A stretch of DNA of 64,000 nt from Gonatopus flavifemur (lineage: Eukaryota; Arthropoda; Insecta; Hymenoptera; Dryinidae). This document shows positions 57,177 through 64,000 of the stretch, in pieces. Each line of letters starts with the position of its first letter. Within the stretch, counting starts at the first letter, position 1. Made by a program: the position numbers and the translations under genes. The notes under the pieces are model-generated. The model did not search any database. It was not told where the DNA came from and saw only the letters and a list, made by a program, of their open reading frames with translations. The DNA lies in the NCBI GenBank assembly GCA_018340375.1, contig JAFFJZ010000004.1, positions 49,082,001 to 49,146,000 on the forward strand. Direction: 5' to 3'.

Positions 57177-57437
57177 AATCCCAATTTTCTTTAGGAGCGA
57201 AAAGTTCGCCTCTAATATCAAGAGATGCTAGGAATAAGTTTAAGTTTTCTAGCTCTCTTGTATAACGAACGAGATTTTTGTCATCTCGCGCCCCGTTTCT
57301 CAGAAAAATTCTTAGTTTGGGTCCCGGAGGGGGAAGATCACCGCGGTCTGCCTTTTCATCCCGTTCCGCGATGCGCTGATGAATGCTACGAATTAATCTT
57401 TTAATTTGAGTTATCCTTTTGTTCACCCGGTCCCTCA
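57177..57437 (-). CDS. Unidentified terminal exon, basic coiled-coil-like
   Basis: TTTTTTATAG precedes an open 261-nt stretch ending in a stop at 57177. It encodes RDRVNKRITQIKRLIRSIHQ, RIAERDEKADRGDLPPPGPK, LRIFLRNGARDDKNLVRY and LENLNLFLASLDIRGELFAP. Codon choice is balanced, and the peptide is charged with a heptad-like Ile/Leu pattern, unlike chance frames nearby. It looks like the last exon of a gene transcribed leftward. Upstream exons in 57.5-59 kb were not found. No family recognised. Confidence 0.45.
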
Positions 57438-59370
57438 CTATAAAAAACCAAAAAAAACGTTGAAGTTGACTCGAGTTGAATTGCGATGATTTTGAAAGAA
57501 AATTCTAATAAAAGAGAAAAAGGAAGGTGGTTTTCATTAAATTCTTTCCATTACAAAAAAAATCACTTTTCACAAGGAAGGATAAAAGCACGCACAAAAA
57601 AAACACAAGAACACTGGTGAGAAGAAGAAAGAAGAAAATAGAAAAAAGGAAACAAGGTTCCTTTTCCCCCCGAATTGTGGAGAAAATCCACTTGTCCTGA
57701 AAAGGACTATGTTCTTTTCTTTTCAAAAAAATATGATGTTAGGTGATACACGGGTTGAACGTGTGTTCCTGGTTTAGTGGGTTGAAGAAAGAAGAAGTTT
57801 GAAAAATCAGCGGTAGTAACAGTGAATATTATATGCGTTGTCGCGAGGCGAAGAAATATTGTCTATTCATTAGCAGAAACTCGCCGTATTGAAAGGGTTC
57901 GAGCTTCCTTCTAAGACAATGATTGGTCAAGGGTCTCTTGGTGGGGAAAGTTCTTGTCCGCACCAATGAGGAATTGAAATCACTGCTCCTAGAAGCTGTC
58001 GAGATGTTGAATCATGAACTTGATCATCTTCGAAATCATCTGATTTTTTTATCTTGCACCCAACTCTCGATGTCTCGCGTTGCTCTGCGTCGAGCGTTCG
58101 TGTACTTGACTTATATACATTACTTGAAAATTTTTGTCTTACAGGTATTTATGAGGAATGAACGAAGTTTACAAACTAAAATTTGATCAAAACGAGAGTT
58201 TTGATTTCCATCAATACCTTGTTCATTCATTGATAAAAATGTTTCTTACAACTATTAGTCTATCTAGGGGAGAGAAATAAAATCATTTCACGATAATTTC
58301 ATCCCTCACCGAAATCTTTTTATCCTATCGAATGGTGTAGTGGTCATTTTACGTGCTCTGAATTTTGAAAATGTTGAGTCCATTATGTGCAACAAGAATG
58401 CACTTACACGAACGGTCTTTCATACATGGAAGAAATAATCGATTGTATCGAATAACAAATGGTACTTTCTATTATTTTCCATGAGGAATTCGTGAAGGAC
58501 AGGTTTTCATTCAGTATTTAATTTTCGGAATTCTATGGCATGATGTGAATACATTATGAATTCTTTTGGAATACCTTGGGATTAGTTGTGCGGTATGAGA
58601 AGATAAGAGGGTGTTTCTTATAATTACTATGATGTCCACCTGAAAGTTGGAATAAATATAAAAGGAATCATTCATTTTATTCAGTTTTCGATGAAAACTG
58701 CTATTGAGGCTTGTATTTGAAATATGAAAATAATTTGACTTGGCGACAAGAGTAGAGTTACTCGTCTACGGAATGCGGGGTTGTTTATGATTCGGCCATT
58801 GCTCACAATGATAACTGATCGAGGATTCGTATTACCGAATATCTCTCACGTAGCAATTTCACTTCGTTTCTTCTTGATTGCATTGAGAGGTTGGTAAGGC
58901 GGAGAACTATATTCCTTAACAGGTTTGGGTCGGAAGAGAAGAATACTATTGTATCGATGTTGAGGGCGTCGAGAAGGTGAGGGTTACTCACAGGTTTCTC
59001 GCTCATTAGTCATATGCGTACGGATCTCTGTAAGTAGTAGGTCCTGTCTGACTATCTTATTGATTGCAAGGGAGTAATGGAGGAAAAATGTTTTTAGGGG
59101 CAAGAAATTTGGAAAATTTCAGTGCACGTTACAATATGCTTCATAAGAATTTGACAATTATAAAAATTTATTTCCTCCACTTATGTTACAAACTGTGTAC
59201 ACTTAAAAAGCATATAAACATTGTAATAATACTTAAAAACAACCGCGCTTGAATATTGGGATTATTTTATCAATGGTCACAGATAATGTAAAAACAGAAT
59301 GTTTGATACATTGCTCTGCACGAAATTTTCCAAAGAAAACAGTGGAGAATTTCATTTTTATGTTTTTCCC
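57438..59370. other. No gene confirmed
   Basis: 57540-57740 is A/G-rich on the plus strand. A minus-strand ATG frame at 59006-58803 (67 codons, MSEKPVSNPHLLDALNIDT) contains a possible internal donor CCTGTGAGTAA and could be a first exon, but nothing supports it further. Confidence 0.35.
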
Positions 59371-60620
59371 ATGTTTACAAAACACGTTAGGGCTACACTG
59401 CAGAAAATATTCAATGTACATTACCTATTCAAAGTTCCGAAAAATCACAATCAGCTGTGGAAGTACTGTGTTCAGCGTTAGGGAAATATACTTTTTATTC
59501 TAACAGCCCTACGCTCAATGTTATGATATCACAAAACTTTTGTAATCTGTTCGCATCCAGCATAAGTGATAATGCTTCTTACGCTGGATGTTGAAAGTTT
59601 ACAAGGGTTTGGTGATATCATAACATTGAGCGTAGGACTGTTACAATAAAAAGTATATCTTCTCTCCGCTGAACACAGTACTTTCACCAAAGACTGATTT
59701 TTCCAAAGATTGGATGGGTAATGTATGTTAAATGTTTTATTACATTGTGTGTGATTCAATTTTTCTCTGAACATTGATTTCCTACCAAGTAAGCAATTTG
59801 AGATACAAAAGAATTGGAAAAACTTACAAAGAATACTGTGGAAACATTTCATATAAAATTGCACAATGGATCATTGGCAATATGTTAGCCAATGATATAT
59901 TGTGGGTTTTTACAGAACATTGTAGCTTTTTACAGTCCTATATTGTGAAAAATTACAATTTGTGGTAAAATAACATTGTGAACCATCAGAAAAAGTTACA
60001 AACTTCACAATATGATATTGGCTAATATATTACCAATGATTTATTGTGTAATTTCATATGAAATGTTTTCACAGTATTCTTTGTAAATTTTTCCAATTCT
60101 TTTCTATCTCAAATTCCTTACTGGGAAGAAAATCAATGTTCAGAGGAGAATGAAATCAAACACAATGTAATAAAACATTTAATATACATGACTCATTGGA
60201 AGTTGGAGAAAATCACAGTCTCCCATAAGGGTATTGTGCTCAGCGTAGAGAAAATATACTTTCCATTGTAACAGTCCTATGCTCAATGTTATGATAACAC
60301 AAAACTTTGGTGAACTGTTCACATCCAGCGTAGGAAACTTCAACACCTTTGCTGGATGTGAACAGTTTACAAAAGTTTTGTGTTGTCATAACATTGAGCA
60401 TAGGACTGTTACAATGAAAAGTATATTTTCTCTACGCTGAACACAGTACTCTTATAGAAGACTGTGATTTTTTTCAACTTTCAATGGGTCATGTATATTA
60501 GATGTTTCTTACAGCATGTTTGATTTTGTTTCTCTCTGAACATTGATTCTCTACCAAGTAAGGAATTTGAGATAGAAAAGAATTGGAAAAGACTACAAAG
60601 AACACTGGATATGCTTCCAG
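59370..60620. repeat. Array of two alternating palindromes, ~770-bp period
   Basis: Palindrome P1 is centred near 59570, with arms ACGCTCAATGTTATGATATC and AAACTTTTGTAA around GCATCCAGC. Palindrome P2 is centred near 59960, with arms AAAAGAATTGGAAAAA, TTGCACAATGGATCATTGG and CACAATATGATATTGGCTAA-type words. P1 recurs near 60340, and the first arm of P2 restarts at 60540-60605. P1-type and P2-type hairpins therefore alternate. All non-coding. Confidence 0.85.
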
Positions 60621-60639
60621 TGAAGGGGCAGCAAGAGCA

Positions 60640-61198
60640 ACCAGTTCTCAATAAAGTCCTCTCTCCCGATCATCCAAGTGTATGCAGACACGTGAAGAAT
60701 TTCACACGAGGAATGTAACGCATCGTCCATGAGTTCGTGCACCTAAAATTCATACAAATTATATCATTTCGTTAATATTACATTCTGGCCATGCGTTAAA
60801 AAAGATTTGTACGTTAAATTATGAAGAGAGTCATCCATTCCTCTTCAGGTAGAGGGGACAGTATCTCTAAACCATATTTTTGAAGTCTCAAGGATAGATT
60901 CGAATATGAAATTACATTACAAAACTTCACAGTACAAAGTTTTTAACCCGCTATCTTGCAAATTGTTCATTATAAGTTTATGAAAATTAGAACCTTTACA
61001 AAACTTTTTGGTTGTTTCACTCTGATGATTAAATGATTATGTCCAATGCATGCTATAGAGAAGGAATTTTTCGAGGCATTCTCGTATTTGAGTATGCGAC
61101 TTCCATTGGCTTCAATATGTATACAATACTTGAAAATCGCGAAAATATCTATCACATATTCCAAAAATTTTCATTATGCCTAAGGTTCATGAGAGAAC
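60640..61198. other. No gene recognised
   Basis: AT-rich, with short motif-free frames. No strong repeat seen. Confidence 0.4.
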
Positions 61199-62850
61199 CC
61201 TGGTTAAAAGGTCCAATAGAAACCGATAAGAACCGATTCAAAATCAATCGGAATGAATAGGGTCAATCGGAGAGGCTCAACTACCGATTCAAGATGAATA
61301 GGAATTAATTGGAACGTGGTATATATAGGATTGAATCGAGGATTTACCGATAGAAAAATATTTGTTTTTTTGGAATTAATATGACTTCCAGTGATCAATC
61401 GGTTTGTATGAGAGATATCTGATTGAGAATATGAAAATTTCTCCATTTCCTGAGGCAAATGGTTTTTATCGGAAATTTCCATGACCTAAAGCTATTGGAA
61501 TCGATCGTAAATGTTACGTAATGGGAAATTTAATCGGTTTTTATCAAGAATGTCCAATTCGATTAGAGTTCGTACAGATTTGATCGGTCTGTAGGTTTCA
61601 ATCGGATTATTCCACTATCCGAATTCATGGGGAATAATAGGACCATTTACGGATCTGAAAATTGAATAGGATTGAATGAGAAATATCCAATTCGAATTCA
61701 GAATTCCTTTCAGCGGATTAAATCATCGGTTTTTATTAGAATTTTCGGTGATTTCGGTCTATCGGAACCAATGGGAAAATTGTACAAAAGTCAAGACTTA
61801 CTGGGTTTCTATCCAGAGTATCCAATTCGATTTGAGTTTGTTTATTTTATTGGTCAATAGGTTTCAATTGGATTATTCGATCATCCCACACTGAAAAAAG
61901 GTGGGTACAGACAACGGTGATATAGTTGATTCAACAGTAGAATACGATTGGATATATCCAACTGAATCTGACTGTTGCCTCAACTACATACACTGTTGAC
62001 TCAACTACATGCAGTTGAATCAACCATCATGGTGTCAAGTCAACGATTATACTGTCAATCTGATCATACATTCGTTGACTTGACTATGATATTCAGTTAC
62101 CCTAACAACAAAATATAATTGATTTTCGATGAAATTGTTTTTTCAGTGCAATTTATGGGAAATAAAAGGAATATTTACGGGATTGAATATTCAATAGCAT
62201 TGAATGAGAAATGTCAATTTTAGACTTTATTCCACCGCATTAGCCCTGGTTAAAAAATCCGATAAGATACGATAGAAACCGATTCAGAATTAATCAGACT
62301 GCATAGGATCAATCGGAACAGTTCAATCCCCGATTCAAAATCAATAAGAGTTTATCGGAATCTCTTTTCTATAGGTTTCAATCGGGGATTCACCAATTAA
62401 AAAATCTGCATTTTATGGGAATTAATCAAACTTCACATAATCTATTGGTATGTATAAGAGATATCTGATTGGATGATTGAAATTTTCTCCATTCCATCAG
62501 GCAAACGGTTTTTATCGGAAGTTTCCACAATTTCAATCTATTGGAACTAATGGGAAAATTTGTGAAATTGAATGATGAATGAGTTTCTTATGGAAGATTT
62601 CTGACTGCATTTAAGGATGTATCGATTTCATTGATCAATGGGTTTTAATTGGATTATTCCAACATTAAAATTTATTGGAAATAATAGGCAAGTTTACAGA
62701 TTCTAAGTCCTATAGGTATGTATCGGCAATAACCGATTCAGTTTTGAAATTTCTTTCATTGCATCAGATCATTGGTTTTCATCGGAATCCCTGGTGACCT
62801 CGATGTATTGGAACTAATGGGGAAGTTGCTGGAATAGGAAACTATAATCA
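61199..62850. repeat. ~1.04-kb spaced direct duplication
   Basis: 61199-61890 and 62243-62850 align in direct orientation: CCCTGGTTAAAA, AACCGATTCA-AAT-AATC, GAGATATCTGATTG, TTTTCTCCATT and GGTTTTTATCGGAA occur in the same order with 15-25 percent divergence. Words of CCGATT/AATCGG type recur throughout both halves. Confidence 0.75.
61889..62148. mobile_element. 260-bp MITE between the duplicated blocks
   Basis: CACTGAAAAAA at the left end and TTTTTTCAGTG at the right end are inverted. The interior repeats TTGACTCAACTACAT and GTTGAATCAAC-type words. CACTG...CAGTG ends are common in insect MITEs. Confidence 0.7.
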
Positions 62851-62859
62851 TAGAATACC

Positions 62860-63500
62860 AAGAGAATCCAATTAGAAAATATTTCATTGGTATCAATCGG
62901 AATTTTTATCAGTGATGGAATATCCATTGGATCCCATTGAAAGATATGTTACTGGTACCAATTATAATTGTAATGATTAATGAAATGCCGATTAAACAAA
63001 TTAAAAAATATTGTGTCCGTACGAATTGGAATTTTTATTATTGATAAAATACCTATTGGATGCTATTGAAAAATATTTGACTGGTATCAATTAGAATCTT
63101 CATGATCATCAACATACCGATTGAATCCAATGGAAAATATTGTATTGGCATCAATCGGAATTTTCATTGGTCATAAAATACCAAGTGAATGCAATTACAC
63201 AATATTTCATTGATATCAATCGGAATAATTATTATTGATAAAATATCAATTGGATCCCATTGAAAAATATTTGACTGGTATCAATTGAAATTTTCATGAT
63301 TGATGAAATACCGATTCAATCCAATTAAAAAATATTTTATTGGTATCCATCGGAATTTTTTATCAATCATAAAATACCCATTGAATCTAATGAGAAAATA
63401 TTGTATTGATATCAATCGGAATTTTTCATCCATCATAAAATACCGATTGAATCCAATTGGAAAATATTTTCTTAGTCTTCATTGGGATTTTTATTATTAA
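62860..63500. repeat. ~70-bp tandem array, about nine diverged copies
   Basis: AAAATATT(G/T)-ATTGGTATCAATCGGAATTTT and ATAAAATACCGATTGAATCC recur every 68-72 bp from about 62872 to 63480. Divergence between units is 10-25 percent, so the array is old. Confidence 0.88.
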
Positions 63501-63631
63501 TGAACTCCCATGCTCTCATTAAGACCGATACAATCCCTCATATGTCCAATGGACTACTGCCAATTGGATCTTATTACTATAGGACACCCATCCCTGACAT
63601 GAGACAGTCATTTAGTTCACATTGATAGGAA

Positions 63632-63724
63632 GCGAACCACGGCATCGAGCGAGCGGGTGTTCCAGATCGATCTTCTAGGTTAAGCAACGACAACTGCGGT
63701 ACAAGGTGGATGGGTGATCACCAT
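63632..63724 (+). rRNA. 5S-rRNA-derived sequence (pseudogene or SINE head)
   Basis: GGTTAAGCAACG (63679-63690) matches the 5S internal A box, and GGTGGATGGGTGATCACC (about 63705-63722) matches the C box, at the normal spacing. The 5' half is diverged beyond a functional 5S gene, and no terminal T-run follows. 5S-headed SINEs (SINE3 type) exist in animals, so this could be a SINE head. Confidence 0.6.
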
Positions 63725-63767
63725 GTTAATAACACATAAATGATCGTTTGAATTTATTTCAGCAATA

Positions 63768-63892
63768 AGGGAACGTACCCATACTACGTGACCTTTTTAT
63801 TTGTCTCGTTCCTTGTTGCACCAACTTCAGGCATAATGAGTAAGATAGAGAAGGAAGTAAGAAAAAGGTCACGTGGTATGGGTACGATCCCT
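63768..63892. mobile_element. 125-bp hairpin MITE
   Basis: AGGGAACGTACCCATACTAC and GTGACCTTTTT pair with AAAAAGGTCACGTGGTATGG and GTACGATCCCT. The loop is about 60 nt. Confidence 0.83.
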
Positions 63893-64000
63893 AATTTGTC
63901 ATACGTAATGATTGAATAAATGATATATGTGTTTGTTTAATTGATATAAAAAGCGCGTATATAATGTATATAAACCGTTCGTTGGTTGGGTTAACAACCA

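Noticed and set aside
61889..62148. Reading the 62-kb direct repeats as LTRs of a retrotransposon
   Set aside because: The sequence between them is a short MITE with no gag, pol or primer-binding site.

Overview
This is a piece of an animal nuclear genome, almost certainly an insect. It is AT-rich, its genes have short GT-AG introns (about 65 nt), and it is crowded with arthropod-type transposons. Two ordinary host genes anchor it: an intact six-exon pyruvate dehydrogenase E2 gene (Dlat, 50826-53702, + strand) and a decayed, still intron-bearing copy of part of the ER-tethering gene Nbas (about 43250-47405, - strand). The sequence does not settle the insect order.

Layout. 1-383: C-terminal scrap of a multicopy arthropod repeat protein. 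840-1850: TGACCT-rich DNA with a 275-bp tandem repeat. 1857-4060: broken hAT transposase, ending next to a near-intact mariner (4071-5361). 5.4-16 kb: no host gene; tandem repeats (214 bp and 141 bp units) and fold-back elements. 15.5-18 kb: pieces of a Tc1/mariner-like (DUF4817) element and a 1.03-kb palindrome. 19-22.7 kb: a ~545-bp repeat unit interrupted by a 1.7-kb GC-rich segment with 9-bp flanking repeats. 23.1-29.4 kb: an RTE-like LINE whose endonuclease was split exactly by a 3.6-kb DNA transposon with 128-bp terminal inverted repeats, an 8-bp target duplication and a spliced transposase gene. 29.6-32.3 kb: a second LINE in the opposite direction, meeting the first tail to tail at a TA microsatellite. 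32.3-39.9 kb: hairpin elements, including a cluster of GC-rich palindromes. 36.5-42.6 kb (-): multi-exon FLYWCH/MULE transposase-like gene with a broken downstream exon. 43-47 kb: Nbas pseudogene carrying a second mariner. 47.7-50.6 kb: hairpin elements and the 3' half of a second DUF4817-family transposon. 50.8-53.7 kb: Dlat, with one palindromic element in intron 3. 54-64 kb: intergenic DNA with palindromes, minisatellites, a ~70-bp tandem array and a 5S-rRNA-derived sequence.

Apart from Dlat, nearly every coding remnant carries stops or frameshifts, so the window is best read as layered transposon debris around one housekeeping gene. The strongest candidates for something poorly described are the spliced hAT-like transposon at 23236-26864, the alternating palindrome array at 59.4-60.6 kb, the GC-rich palindrome cluster shared between 35 kb and the Dlat intron, and the unclassified 1.7-kb insertion at 19874-21561. 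Family names rest on motifs read by eye; no database search was run.
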